64,000 bases of DNA from Magnetovibrio sp. (GCA_028281525.1 JANQJR010000055.1:1-64000), one strand, 5' to 3'. Shown: positions 26,758 through 35,884, counted from the stretch's first letter. Program-made: numbers and translations. Notes: a model not told the origin generated them from the sequence alone.

Positions 26758-27534
26758 ATGGACGACAATTCCCTGGACGTGGATGAACTGCTGAATTCCA
26801 AGCCCGGCCCCAAGGAGGAGTCCCTGTGGGACACCATCAAGACGGTCGTCTATGCGGTCGCCATCGCGCTGTTGGTGCGCACCTTCGCGTATGAGCCGTT
26901 TTCCATTCCGTCGGGTTCCATGATTCCGACGCTGTTGGTGGGCGACTATCTGTTCGTTTCCAAGATGTCTTACGGCTATTCGAAGCATTCCTTGCCGTTC
27001 AGCCTGCCCCTGATCCCAGGACGTGTCTGGTACGACGAACCCGAGCGCGGCGACGTGGTGGTGTTCAAGTTGCCCACCGACGGCAGCACGGATTACATCA
27101 AGCGGATCGTCGGCCTGCCCGGTGATGAAATCCAAGTGCGGGGTGGGGTGCTGCACATCAACGGCGAGCGGGTCAAGCGTGAGCGTCTGGGTGATTACGT
27201 CTACAAGGACACGCGCGGTATCTTCCACAACACGGCACGCTATTTGGAAACGTTGCCGGGCGGCGTGTCCCACGAAATCATTGAAGAGTCGGATACCTTC
27301 CCAGCGGACAACACCGCCGTTTACAAGGTTCCGGCAGACCACTTCTTCGCCATGGGCGACAACCGCGACAATTCGCGCGATTCACGCTTTCTTATGGACG
27401 TAGGGTTTATCCCGAAGGAAAACTTGGTGGGCCGTGCGGAGGTGTTGTTCTTCTCGAACGAAGGCACGTTCTGGCAGGTTTGGACTTGGCCGTGGACGCT
27501 GCGTTTCGAGCGGTTCTTCGAGAGCGTGGATTAA
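26758..27534 (+). CDS. lepB: signal peptidase I
   Basis: 258 residues with one N-terminal TM segment (VYAVAIALLVRTFAY). The catalytic serine S54 lies in PSGSMIPTLLVGD and the general base K115 in YIKRIVGLPGD; GDNRDNSRDSR is box E. It cleaves Sec and Tat signal peptides at the outer face of the inner membrane. It is followed directly by rnc. Confidence 0.97.
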   Translation: MDDNSLDVDELLNSKPGPKEESLWDTIKTVVYAVAIALLVRTFAYEPFSIPSGSMIPTLLVGDYLFVSKMSYGYSKHSLPFSLPLIPGRVWYDEPERGDVVVFKLPTDGSTDYIKRIVGLPGDEIQVRGGVLHINGERVKRERLGDYVYKDTRGIFHNTARYLETLPGGVSHEIIEESDTFPADNTAVYKVPADHFFAMGDNRDNSRDSRFLMDVGFIPKENLVGRAEVLFFSNEGTFWQVWTWPWTLRFERFFESVD

Positions 27535-27544
27535 GACGCGCGAC

Positions 27545-28225
27545 ATGCCTGCCGATCCTGACAAACTACAAGACATCCTGGGCCACAGCTTCACTGACGG
27601 TGATTTGCTGCTGCAGGCCTTGCGCCACGCGTCCACCACTCAGGTACGCACCAGATCCAACGAGCGGCTCGAATTCTTAGGCGACCGGGTTTTGGGATTG
27701 GTCATGGCGGAAACGCTTTACGCTCAGTTCCCGCGCGAGGAAGAGGGCGAACTGGCGCGCCGCTTCGCCGGACTGACATCGCGCGATGCCGTGGCGCGGG
27801 TAGCGGATTCCATCGATCTTATCGATTTCGCCCGCACCCAAGATGTGGACCCGGAAACCCTGGCGCGGTCCCACGCGTCGGTCGCCGCTGACACCATGGA
27901 GGCGGTGTTGGGCGCTCTCTATCTCGACGGTGGCATCGATATCGCGGCGGCCTTCATCCAAAAGCACTGGGCCGGGCTGATCGAAGAAGACCTGCGTCCG
28001 CCCAAGGACGCCAAGACCGCGCTGCAGGAATGGGCCCAGGCCCGCGGACTGGGATTGCCGACTTACGAAACCCTGTCTCGCACCGGACCGGATCACGCTC
28101 CGACCTTCGTCATACGCGTGAGCGTTCAAGGTCACGGCATCAATGAAGGCACCGGCTCGTCGCGCCGCGCTGCCGAGCAAGACGCCGCAACCGGTCTTTT
28201 GCAAATTTTGGGAGGCGGGCAATGA
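27545..28225 (+). CDS. rnc: ribonuclease III
   Basis: 226 residues from ATG 27545, ten bases after lepB; the track start at 27434 lies inside lepB. The RNase III signature NERLEFLGDRVLGLV and the second acidic cluster SVAADTMEAVLGALYLD are complete. The C-terminal dsRNA-binding domain starts at about residue 155 (DAKTALQEWAQA). It processes rRNA precursors and dsRNA. It overlaps era by four bases. Confidence 0.96.
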   Translation: MPADPDKLQDILGHSFTDGDLLLQALRHASTTQVRTRSNERLEFLGDRVLGLVMAETLYAQFPREEEGELARRFAGLTSRDAVARVADSIDLIDFARTQDVDPETLARSHASVAADTMEAVLGALYLDGGIDIAAAFIQKHWAGLIEEDLRPPKDAKTALQEWAQARGLGLPTYETLSRTGPDHAPTFVIRVSVQGHGINEGTGSSRRAAEQDAATGLLQILGGGQ

Positions 28226-29124
28226 CGGGGCAACCGGACCGCTGCGGTTTCATCGCTGTGTTGGGCGCGCCCAACGCCGGCAAGTCGACCCTGGTTAACC
28301 GGGTGGTGGGGGCCAAGGTCTCCATCGTGAGCCCGAAGGTGCAGACCACCCGCGCGCGGGTCATGGGCATCGCCATTCAAGGTCGCACCCAGTTGGTGTT
28401 CATCGACACGCCCGGCATTTTCCAGCCGCGCCGCCGTTTGGACCGCGCCATGGTCGCCGCCGCGTGGGGCGGCGCGGGGGACGCGGATGTGACGTTGCTT
28501 TTGGTGGATGCATCGCGCGGCGTGGACAAGGACACGGCGGCCATCATCGAACGTATGAAAGAAGAAGGGCAGCGCGCGCACTTGGTGCTCAACAAGGTCA
28601 ACAAAATCAAGAAGCCGCAGCTTCTGGAATTGGTGGCGCAACTGAACGACACAGGCGTGTTCGAAGAGACCTTTATGATTTCCGCCTTGCGTGGCGACGG
28701 CGTGGACGATTTGGTGGCGTTCCTGGCCGGCCGCATGTCCGAAGGGCCGTGGCATTTCCCGGAGGATCAAGTCTCCGACATGACCGAACGGCTTCTCGCC
28801 GCAGAGATCACCCGCGAAAAGCTTTATTTGCAGCTGCGCCAAGAACTACCCTATGCGACCACGGTGGAAACCGAAACCTGGGAAGAACGTCCCGACGGTT
28901 CGGTCAAGATCGAGCAGGTCGTCTTTGTCGAGCGCGACAGCCAGAAATCCATCATTCTGGGCAAGCGCGGTCAGCAGATCAAACAGATCGGCTCAGAGTC
29001 GCGCAAGGAACTGGAAGAGATATTGGACACCAAGGTGCACCTGTTCCTGTTCGTCAAGGTGCGCGAAAAGTGGGGCGACGACCCCGAACGCTACCGCGAC
29101 TGGGGCCTGGATTTTAACGCTTAG
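28222..29124 (+). CDS. era: GTPase Era
   Basis: 300 residues. G1 is GAPNAGKST, G3 is DTPGI and G4 is LNKVNK, where the usual NKxD reads NKVN, a mild deviation. The C-terminal KH domain contains ILGKRGQQIKQIGSESRKELE. Era binds the 3' end of 16S rRNA during small-subunit assembly. The reading overlaps rnc by four bases. In many relatives recO follows directly; here accessory genes intervene. Confidence 0.96.
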   Translation: MTGQPDRCGFIAVLGAPNAGKSTLVNRVVGAKVSIVSPKVQTTRARVMGIAIQGRTQLVFIDTPGIFQPRRRLDRAMVAAAWGGAGDADVTLLLVDASRGVDKDTAAIIERMKEEGQRAHLVLNKVNKIKKPQLLELVAQLNDTGVFEETFMISALRGDGVDDLVAFLAGRMSEGPWHFPEDQVSDMTERLLAAEITREKLYLQLRQELPYATTVETETWEERPDGSVKIEQVVFVERDSQKSIILGKRGQQIKQIGSESRKELEEILDTKVHLFLFVKVREKWGDDPERYRDWGLDFNA

Positions 29125-29132
29125 TCCGACGT

Positions 29133-29576
29133 TTAGGATGGCGCAAACGCGCCGATCGCCCGCCCGGCGGCTTCCTGGGCTCCCATCAATGCATTGCCGC
29201 ATCCCAACAGCATGGTGGCATCGGCGTCCTGCGCCTTGCCGTAAATTTTCGTATAGGCGGCTTGGTCCAGGGTAGCCTGTTTGTTGATGGCTTGCTTGTC
29301 CATCGCGGGAAACGTGGAGACGACCTGCTCCATGCTCGACAGGGTCGTTTGCATCGCTGTAAACGCCTCGGCCGCAGCATTGAGACTCTCTTCCGTGGGG
29401 GGCGTCTTTTTTTTCAGATCGCTGATGACCGCGTCGACTTTTCCAAGCTCTCCGTAAAAAGTTTTATACAGAGGCTCCAGCTTCTTCATGTAATCCGGGC
29501 CACGGTACTTTGCCTGGGTTGAGGTGTAGACCGACCAGGCTTCCGCGGCAACGGTTTGGTAGATGTTGGTGCTCAT
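29133..29576 (-). CDS. small helical protein of unknown function, downstream of the PLD gene
   Basis: 147 residues from ATG 29576, which has AGGAG at good spacing; the track start 17 codons upstream overlaps the PLD gene. The sequence is predicted almost entirely helical (KKLEPLYKTFYGELGKVDAVISDLKKK, AAAEAFTAMQTTLSSMEQVV) with no signal peptide or TM segment, and one Cys (LLGCGN). No family is recognised. It starts 17 bases after the PLD stop, so both are one transcript; a partner, chaperone or neutralising role is possible but not shown. Confidence 0.72.
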   Translation of the reverse strand: MSTNIYQTVAAEAWSVYTSTQAKYRGPDYMKKLEPLYKTFYGELGKVDAVISDLKKKTPPTEESLNAAAEAFTAMQTTLSSMEQVVSTFPAMDKQAINKQATLDQAAYTKIYGKAQDADATMLLGCGNALMGAQEAAGRAIGAFAPS

Positions 29577-29593
29577 GTTGCGAAACTCCTGGT

Positions 29594-31213
29594 TTAAAAG
29601 ATCGCGGAACTGCCATAACCCAACCACGTAAACCCGCTGGTCCAGGCTTCTTGGCTGGAGGGATGCAAAAAGCTGTCAAAACCCAAAGGCACGATGCGTG
29701 GATCTTGATTGACGATGGTGCCTCCTGTGATCCCGGCTTGGTTCGCCACCGCCGTTGCGTTCCACAAGGCGGGATTGTTGGGCTGGTTCCAGTGTTGAAA
29801 CAATCGGTCGCGCGCTGCGGTTACGAAATTCGGTGCGCCTGCATTGTCATGAATGAACAGGGTGATTTCGCCGTCGTATTGCATGGAACGGTAGGTCCAG
29901 TTGCTGGTGCCGACGACCAGATAATCATCATCGAAGATGGCCAGTTTTGAATGGGGGTACGCCTTTCGCGTGTTTGCGCCGTTGGCCAGGGAATACATCA
30001 CATTGGCATTCGGGCCCGGGGTGTAGCCCCAGATGTCAGCAAAATCGATGCTGCGTTGCGTCCCGCCTTCGGTGAAGTTGAAGCGGTAGCCCGTAGCGGG
30101 ATTGAAGGTCGCGGTTTGCGCCGGATTGCCCAGGTTCGCGGTCACTTGTTGTCCCGCCATGGCGGCCACGGCGACGGTGCGCGGCTGGCGGCGCAACCGG
30201 CTCCAGATTCCATCGATGATGTCGATGGATGCCAGATTGGGCAGGGATAGCTCCAAAAAGGTATAATACATCAAATAGGACGCCATGCCCTTCATACCCG
30301 CGGTGATGCCCGTGGGGTTGTCGACCACGGCGATGACTTGTGGCGCGGGTCCGCCGACGCCTCGCACCCGCCGGGCGAGTTCGCGAACTACGAAGGGGTC
30401 GGTGAGGGCGTAGTTCTCCAGATAGACCAGGTTGTTCGCGTTGCGAATGCGTTGGCACAGCTGCGTGCGAATATCGGCTTCGGGCGGCGTGGCTTCGATA
30501 TTGTTGGTGCAGGTGCGGATGGTCAGGTTGCCGGCGTTGCCCTGGGCGGGGCCGATGGCGTTGTTCGGGGCGGGGCCATTGGCCGGCTGTTTGTTCCAGC
30601 GGCGCACCCATTCGCCTTCGATATCATCGACAGCCGGTCCGGTTACGCTGACGCCGGTGTCGTGCCAGTAGTTCGCATTGTTGTGCAGGTGGCTGGAGAG
30701 ATAACCGCCGGATATGTTGAACCCGCCAACCAAGGCCTCTTTTGCGCCATTGATGGAAATCAGTGCAATCTTCTGGTGATTGCTGCAAAACTTCATGTCC
30801 CCGCCATACTCTTCCTGATAGAGCTGAATGGGCGTGTAGCCGACCACATGCGTAGCCGCGGCGGTGGCGTTCGTCTGGTTGACCCAGGTTTCCAGCCAGT
30901 CGTGATCGACCATCAAGGGATTGCCTGCCCAAGCAATGATTTGAACGTGGTGCCCGGCATTGGCGATGTTCTGTAGAACCGTCGTGAAGGGCGAGGCGGC
31001 TACGACCGGTCCCGGGCCGCCGGCGCCACCGCCGCCGTATCCCGGCAAAGTTAAAGTATTGGCGATCATCCAATACGCAAAACGCACGTAGCAATTGGCC
31101 TGTCCCCGAACGCCGTTGGCGATCAGGTCGTTCAGGCTGCGGTGCATATGACGAAAAAATTCGTTACCATCCAAGAGAAACGTAACGGCATTGTTGTTAG
31201 TGGTGTTTTGCAT
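29594..31213 (-). CDS. phospholipase D-like protein
   Basis: 539 residues with two HKD-type motifs. The second, HSKLAIFDDDYLVVGTSNWT, is complete (HxKx4D, GTSN). The first, HQKIALISINGAKEALVGGFN, keeps His and Lys but has Ser where Asp is expected. Two PLD domains of one polypeptide normally form one active site. There is no signal peptide and the segment between motifs is unusually long (about 230 residues) and Asn/Ala-rich. It may be a phosphodiesterase acting on lipids or nucleic acid; secreted bacterial effectors of this fold also exist. It forms an operon with the small gene downstream. Confidence 0.83.
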   Translation of the reverse strand: MQNTTNNNAVTFLLDGNEFFRHMHRSLNDLIANGVRGQANCYVRFAYWMIANTLTLPGYGGGGAGGPGPVVAASPFTTVLQNIANAGHHVQIIAWAGNPLMVDHDWLETWVNQTNATAAATHVVGYTPIQLYQEEYGGDMKFCSNHQKIALISINGAKEALVGGFNISGGYLSSHLHNNANYWHDTGVSVTGPAVDDIEGEWVRRWNKQPANGPAPNNAIGPAQGNAGNLTIRTCTNNIEATPPEADIRTQLCQRIRNANNLVYLENYALTDPFVVRELARRVRGVGGPAPQVIAVVDNPTGITAGMKGMASYLMYYTFLELSLPNLASIDIIDGIWSRLRRQPRTVAVAAMAGQQVTANLGNPAQTATFNPATGYRFNFTEGGTQRSIDFADIWGYTPGPNANVMYSLANGANTRKAYPHSKLAIFDDDYLVVGTSNWTYRSMQYDGEITLFIHDNAGAPNFVTAARDRLFQHWNQPNNPALWNATAVANQAGITGGTIVNQDPRIVPLGFDSFLHPSSQEAWTSGFTWLGYGSSAIF

Positions 31214-31393
31214 AGAGTTATCCGCACGAATCAGGAATAGCCCATGAGCAATGGGCTTGCTCTATACCGACGCGGACGGGTAGCGCTTGTGAAGTGAAGG
31301 CGTGTGACGCAGAGACGGGGCTGATGCGGCGTCCATGATCTTGCCGCAAAGTTAGGCTTTTCTGTAAGACAGCAACGCTATGTGAGGGGCGCG

Positions 31394-32260
31394 ATGAAAC
31401 CGATCACCTTGTTGACGATTGTAAGCATAGGGCTGGCCGTTGCCGCGTGCGATGACCCGGACCCTGCGCCGCGTGATTCCGCTTCATCCCACGCATCCCA
31501 GCCGGAAATGATGATGATGGCCGATGCCGGACCCCAGGGCCTGACGCGTAGCGGTGTCGGCGCGATGTCCGCGAAAGCGGGCGGGCCGCGCATGGAAATC
31601 GGACGCAGCTATGCGGTTGAGATCACCGACGGTGCGGTCACCGAAGCCATGGAGGCCGACCGCGACATTTGTCTGCAACTGGGCTGCATGATCACCGCCA
31701 TGCACACATCCCAAGCGGCGGGCTATCCCACCGCGACGCTGGAGGGCCTGGTGCCGCAAGACAAGGCCGGTGATTTTCACACCCACATCGTGAACGCGCC
31801 GGACCGGGTGATCGAAACCTTCCATGAGAGCGCACAGAACCGTGAAGAGCAGTACCAGAACGTGCAGGCTCGATTGGAGCGTTTGGAATTCATGCGCAAG
31901 CGTCTCTATGCGCTGGCGGACCAGAAATCCGATGAGGTTGGCGAGCTTTTGCAGGTGGAACGTGAAATTTTGCGCGTGGACACGGAAATGGAGCGTTTGA
32001 CCCGCGAACGCAGGGGATTGGAAAAGGTTACCGACAATGTGCGTTTCACACTGAACTACCGCGAACGTCCGCCCAAGGCCGGGGACATCGATTTCTCGCC
32101 GTTCACGGACTTGCTGTCGGATGCGGTGAATACGGCGATCTCCGCCGTGCGCATCACGGTGCTGTGGTTCGCCCGCTGGCTGCCGGTGATCGCTTTGGTG
32201 TTGGTGGGCTGGTGGTGGCTGCGCCGCCGGGGCCATGACCCCGACGGTGACGGCACGTAA
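31394..32260 (+). CDS. DUF4349-domain lipoprotein
   Basis: 288 residues from ATG 31394. Signal peptide with lipobox VAAC (C23), so lipid-anchored. After a Met-rich stretch (EMMMMAD), the DUF4349 core spans about 70-240 with a coiled coil (QNVQARLERLEFMRKRL...VEREILRVDTEMERL), and a C-terminal TM segment (VLWFARWLPVIALVLVGWWWL) ends in basic residues. Such proteins are membrane-associated and of unknown function. Double anchoring by lipid and TM suggests that the core is periplasmic. Confidence 0.82.
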   Translation: MKPITLLTIVSIGLAVAACDDPDPAPRDSASSHASQPEMMMMADAGPQGLTRSGVGAMSAKAGGPRMEIGRSYAVEITDGAVTEAMEADRDICLQLGCMITAMHTSQAAGYPTATLEGLVPQDKAGDFHTHIVNAPDRVIETFHESAQNREEQYQNVQARLERLEFMRKRLYALADQKSDEVGELLQVEREILRVDTEMERLTRERRGLEKVTDNVRFTLNYRERPPKAGDIDFSPFTDLLSDAVNTAISAVRITVLWFARWLPVIALVLVGWWWLRRRGHDPDGDGT

Positions 32261-32287
32261 CGCAACCGGGATTTAGCCCAGAAGGAC

Positions 32288-33472
32288 CTAACTCAAGAGG
32301 ACTTTTTGCGCGGCATCGGACGCCCCGCCGTCGCCGGTGGGCGCGCCCAAGTCCGTGAGCACGCCTTCCAGGGCCGCCAGGCACAAAGTCACGTGACGCG
32401 GTGAGGAGCTTTGGCCCATCAGGCCGATGCGCCACACCTTGCCCGCCAGCGCGCCCAGTCCCGCACCGATTTCGATGCCGAAGTCAGACAACATGCGCCG
32501 GCGCACCATGGCCTCGTCGACACCTTCGGGTACCGTTACGGTGTTCAGTTGCGGCAAGCGGTAAGCCTCATCCACCAGAAGGTTCAGACCCAGAGCGTTC
32601 AGACCGGCCTTGAGCGCTTCGTGGTGGCGCTGGTGGCGCTTCCAGGCGTTTTCGACGCCTTCATCCTTGAGCATCACCAGGCTTTCGTGGAGCGCATAAA
32701 GCGTGTTGACCGGCGCGGTGTGGTGATAGGACCGTGTCGAGCCTTCGCTGCTCCAATAGCCCATGATCAGGTTCATGTCCAAGAACCAGCTTTGAACCTT
32801 GTGATTGCGCCCGCGAATGACGTCGAGCGCGCGATCAGAGAACGTCACCGGGGAAATGCCGGGCACGCAGCTCAGGCACTTCTGAGTGCCGGAATAACAC
32901 GCGTCGATGTTCCATTCGTCGATCAGCACCGGGCTGCCGCCTAAGCTGGTTACCGCATCCATGATGGTGAGCATGCCGGCGTCCTGGGCCAGCTTGGAAA
33001 TTGCGGCCGCATCCGACTGAACGCCGGTGGAGGTTTCCGCGTGCACGAAGGCCACGGCCTTGGCGCCCGGATTGCCTTGTATGGCGTCCGCGAGCTTGTT
33101 CAGGTCCACAGGCGTGCCCCAGTCGTCCTCGACCTTGATGGCGGTCGCGCCGCAGCGTTCCACGTTTTCGACCATGCGCCCGCCGAACACGCCGTTGATG
33201 CATACGATCACGGTATCGCCCGGTTCCACCAGATTGACGAAGCAGCTTTCCATGCCGGCGGAACCGGGCGCGCTGACCGGCAGGGTCATCTGGTTGGTGG
33301 TTTGAAAGGCGTAGTGCAGCAAGCCTTTGATCTCATCCATCATGAGGATGAATTCGGGATCCAAATGGCCGATGACCGGACGGCCAAGGGCTTGCAGAAC
33401 GCGGGAATGAATGTCGGAGGGACCCGGGCCCATGAGCATGCGGCTCGGGGGGTGAAACGAAGAAACGGTCAT
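32288..33472 (-). CDS. class V aminotransferase, alanine/serine-glyoxylate type
   Basis: 394 residues, fold type I PLP enzyme. The opening RMLMGPGPSDIHSRVLQALG, the D172 in MDAVTSLGG, and SGTQKCLSCVPGISPVTFS with Schiff-base K198 match AGXT-type transaminases. It would transfer the amino group of alanine or serine to glyoxylate; the exact donor cannot be read. It converges with the DUF4349 gene and is divergent from recO. Confidence 0.9.
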   Translation of the reverse strand: MTVSSFHPPSRMLMGPGPSDIHSRVLQALGRPVIGHLDPEFILMMDEIKGLLHYAFQTTNQMTLPVSAPGSAGMESCFVNLVEPGDTVIVCINGVFGGRMVENVERCGATAIKVEDDWGTPVDLNKLADAIQGNPGAKAVAFVHAETSTGVQSDAAAISKLAQDAGMLTIMDAVTSLGGSPVLIDEWNIDACYSGTQKCLSCVPGISPVTFSDRALDVIRGRNHKVQSWFLDMNLIMGYWSSEGSTRSYHHTAPVNTLYALHESLVMLKDEGVENAWKRHQRHHEALKAGLNALGLNLLVDEAYRLPQLNTVTVPEGVDEAMVRRRMLSDFGIEIGAGLGALAGKVWRIGLMGQSSSPRHVTLCLAALEGVLTDLGAPTGDGGASDAAQKVLLS

Positions 33473-33582
33473 GATTTTAATATCTCAAATAATCCGTGGC
33501 CAAAAACAGCGAATGGGGAGGCCGCCCCCATAGTTAGGCGGTAGCGAGAAGAATTTCAACATCCGCGCTTTAGGCGGATACA

Positions 33583-34341
33583 ATGCCGACCATGGACTGG
33601 TCCGACGACGCCATTGTTTTGAGCGCACGACGGCACGGCGAAACGTCGGCCATCGTGACCCTGTTGACCCGCGCGCGAGGCGCGCACGCAGGGTTGGTCA
33701 AAGGCGGCTTTTCCAAGCGCACCCGTCCCACCGTCGAACCCGGCAACCGGGTCCACGCGTCCTGGCGGGCGCGTTTGGCGGACCATTTGGGGCACTATCA
33801 CCTGGAAGCCATACACAGCCATGGCGCCCAGCTGTTGGACGCGCCGGACAGGCTGGCGGGGCTGAGTGCGGCCCTGGCCGTGTGTGCGGCGGCGTTGCCG
33901 GAGCGCGAACCCCATCCGGCGCTCTATGAGGTTCTGGGTGCGTTCTTGGAAGCCCTGGAAAACGACGAGATTGGCCGTCGTGTGGAGGCGTGGGGGAGCC
34001 TTTACGTCAAATTCGAGGTCGGCTTGCTGCAAGAACTGGGGTTCCGCCTGGATTTGGACCATTGTGCCGCCACTGGCGCGACGGAGGGGCTTGTCTGGGT
34101 TTCGCCCAAATCGGGCCGCGCGGTGTCGCGGGAAGCCGGAATCCCTTACGAGAACCAACTGCTGGCGCTGCCAGCGTTCGTGCGCGAAGAGGGCGCGGTC
34201 GCCCAATCTCCCGGGGACGTGCTGCAAGGCCTGAAGCTCACCGGCTATTTCTTGGAACGCCACCTTTTTGCGCCCCACGACCAACACCTGCCCCAGGCCC
34301 GTGCGCGGTTGGTGGAACGCGTGCTCGCCAGCACGGCGTGA
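33583..34341 (+). CDS. recO: DNA repair protein RecO
   Basis: 252 residues. The N-terminal OB fold opens with WSDDAIVLSARRHGETSAIVTLLTRARGAHAGLVKGG, and the rest is helical with LGAFLEALE and YVKFEVGLLQELGF. A zinc-binding Cys set of the type found in many RecO proteins is absent. It loads RecA with RecR. ATG 33583 has GGCGGA close upstream; a second ATG three codons on is the alternative. It is separated from era by about 4.4 kb of accessory genes. Confidence 0.93.
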   Translation: MPTMDWSDDAIVLSARRHGETSAIVTLLTRARGAHAGLVKGGFSKRTRPTVEPGNRVHASWRARLADHLGHYHLEAIHSHGAQLLDAPDRLAGLSAALAVCAAALPEREPHPALYEVLGAFLEALENDEIGRRVEAWGSLYVKFEVGLLQELGFRLDLDHCAATGATEGLVWVSPKSGRAVSREAGIPYENQLLALPAFVREEGAVAQSPGDVLQGLKLTGYFLERHLFAPHDQHLPQARARLVERVLASTA

Positions 34342-34550
34342 AACCTGCCCCACAAGGCCGGCGAAGGCCGACATCAACTTAATTTAGAAGCCTCGTTCCA
34401 GAAGTGCTTACGAAAAGCACACGAGGCCTTCACACGTAGTGGCGAACTCTGTTTATGATTCTCGTATATATAGAATGTTTTCAAAGGCCAAGGGCCTATA
34501 ATTGCCTATGCTTCAAGGTTTTTCTGGAAGCGTTGGGAGAAAGGTTTCAT

Positions 34551-34567
34551 CTGTCCAAATTGGACAG
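34551..34567. promoter_or_regulatory. candidate operator palindrome for the MarR-like gene
   Basis: CTGTCCAA and TTGGACAG form a perfect 8-bp inverted repeat around a single A, 88 bases before the preferred MarR-like start. Palindromes of this size are typical dimeric wHTH operators, so autoregulation is the simplest reading. Confidence 0.5.
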
Positions 34568-34638
34568 TTCGGTTGTTGATTGATTGAACGTATTTGTTGA
34601 TGGTCAAGGTTGCTTTAGAGGGGGACGTAACACGCCAA

Positions 34639-35007
34639 ATGGATCACACCCGCCCGATTTCTCCGGCATCAATTGCCGTGCTTAATACGTTGAAGAGCAT
34701 GTTGAAGGCATATGAGCAGCACTGGGGTAAGGAGCATCAGGATCTCAAACTCAGCCTCGTGCTTGAAATTGTGAGGTCCGAACACCCGTTGGATGTTTCT
34801 TCCATAGCCGCGGTTTTGGAACGCCCCCGCACGACGATTTCAAGAACGTTGAAGGATTGGGAAGAAAAGGGGATGTGCAAACTGATCAGGCAGGGGCGTC
34901 GTATGGAAATCTACCCCACGGAAAAACTTGCAAATATAATTGAAGAATTTTCTCAAGAAATAATAATTATAAACAATAATTATATTAAAAGAATAAATAT
35001 AGATTAA
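34639..35007 (+). CDS. MarR-like winged-helix transcriptional regulator
   Basis: 122 residues from ATG 34639, preceded by a GAGGGGGA stretch at long spacing; ATG 34600 is an alternative. The winged helix is LDVSSIAAVLERPRTTISRTLKDWEEKGMCKLIRQGRRMEIYPT, close to the MarR layout. The C-terminus (EEFSQEIIIINNNYIKRINID) is AT-rich and unlike its neighbours in base composition. It lies 28 bases before the Cys-rich gene. Recent transfer is suggested by the composition; the ligand is unknown. Confidence 0.72.
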   Translation: MDHTRPISPASIAVLNTLKSMLKAYEQHWGKEHQDLKLSLVLEIVRSEHPLDVSSIAAVLERPRTTISRTLKDWEEKGMCKLIRQGRRMEIYPTEKLANIIEEFSQEIIIINNNYIKRINID

Positions 35008-35035
35008 TAAAAATATTAACGAAAGAGTGGGCGCT

Positions 35036-35515
35036 ATGGCAGATGTGAATATTATGCATGAAATCATACCCTTGATCGAGGGTGGTGATTTCAAGGAAGC
35101 GATTGAGCGTTTCAAGCGCTCTCCTGTTATTGAGAGCATGGGCATCCATAACCACAGCGATGCCGTTTACGGTCGGATATTGGAAGGTCGACTTCTTTAT
35201 ATCTCGATGCAGGGCAAAATCGCGGAAGATCGGTGCTGCATAGCGGCATACATCTTGAAAAACTGGCTCAACCACTTGGAAAACGAGCCCGTGGCGAATG
35301 TAAACGGGAAGCGCATGCAAACGATCGAAACGTCCATAAACCTGTCCGCCGGGTATATGGTGCGGGTGTTGTGCGTGCCGTGTAAGGATCCGTGTAAAAA
35401 GCCCGATAAAGTGGATACCGTCACGCCTCTCAAATCCGAATGCCGTTGCCGTCGCGTCGTTCCAATTTGGGAGCGCATTCGCGCTTGGCAGTCCGAGTTG
35501 GACAAGAAGGGATAG
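35036..35515 (+). CDS. Cys-rich protein of unknown function
   Basis: 159 residues from ATG 35036. Residues 1-110 are mostly helical with no signal peptide; the end holds VLCVPCKDPCKKP and SECRCRR, which could bind metal. No family is recognised. The stop codon TAG is the first three bases of the inverted-repeat element at 35513, so the C-terminus may have been cut by its insertion. It likely shares a transcript with the MarR-like gene. Confidence 0.68.
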   Translation: MADVNIMHEIIPLIEGGDFKEAIERFKRSPVIESMGIHNHSDAVYGRILEGRLLYISMQGKIAEDRCCIAAYILKNWLNHLENEPVANVNGKRMQTIETSINLSAGYMVRVLCVPCKDPCKKPDKVDTVTPLKSECRCRRVVPIWERIRAWQSELDKKG

Positions 35516-35780
35516 GGTCAGGACCCATTATTCTGTTGCGTTTGGTTTGCGAAAACCGTTTCCTGACAAGGAAAAAACGCGCCGGAAGTGCGACACCACT
35601 TTCAAGAGGTTTTGACGCCGTTCAGGGAGCGGTTTTCACAAATCCGGTGGACGAGGCGCTTTTTCGCCTGGGCGTCGTTTTCAAGTCCTTGTAATGGGTG
35701 GCATTATGACGGCCTTGATGCCTAGCCCAGACGAAAAGGCGCCACCGCCAAACGCATCACAATAATGAGTCCTGGCCCTA
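35513..35780. repeat. MITE-like inverted-repeat element, copy 2
   Basis: 33-base ends at 35513-35545 and 35748-35780 are inverted repeats with four mismatches (starts TAGGGTCAGGACCCATTATT and TAGGGCCAGGACTCATTATT). TA flanks both sides, as in IS630/Tc1-type target duplication. It shares the 15-mer GTTTTCAAGTCCTTG (35677-35691) with the element at 5413. It encodes no transposase. Confidence 0.83.
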
Positions 35781-35884
35781 GACCTCGCCAGTCCATACAC
35801 CCATCCAGTTTCCGTCCGATTGGGTGGAAAATCTCGGGTATAATGGGCGCGGTTTTCGATTCTCTTGCATGTGCCACGACGATT

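Noticed and set aside
34921-35020. An AT-rich palindromic stretch ATAATTAT...ATAATTAT as a possible origin or terminator
   Set aside because: It lies within codons of the MarR-like gene end and lacks DnaA boxes or a GC stem.
35765-35884. An upstream extension of parC by 40 residues
   Set aside because: The extension lies in the MITE-like element and its flank; ParC family alignment starts near MPDPTPLGD.
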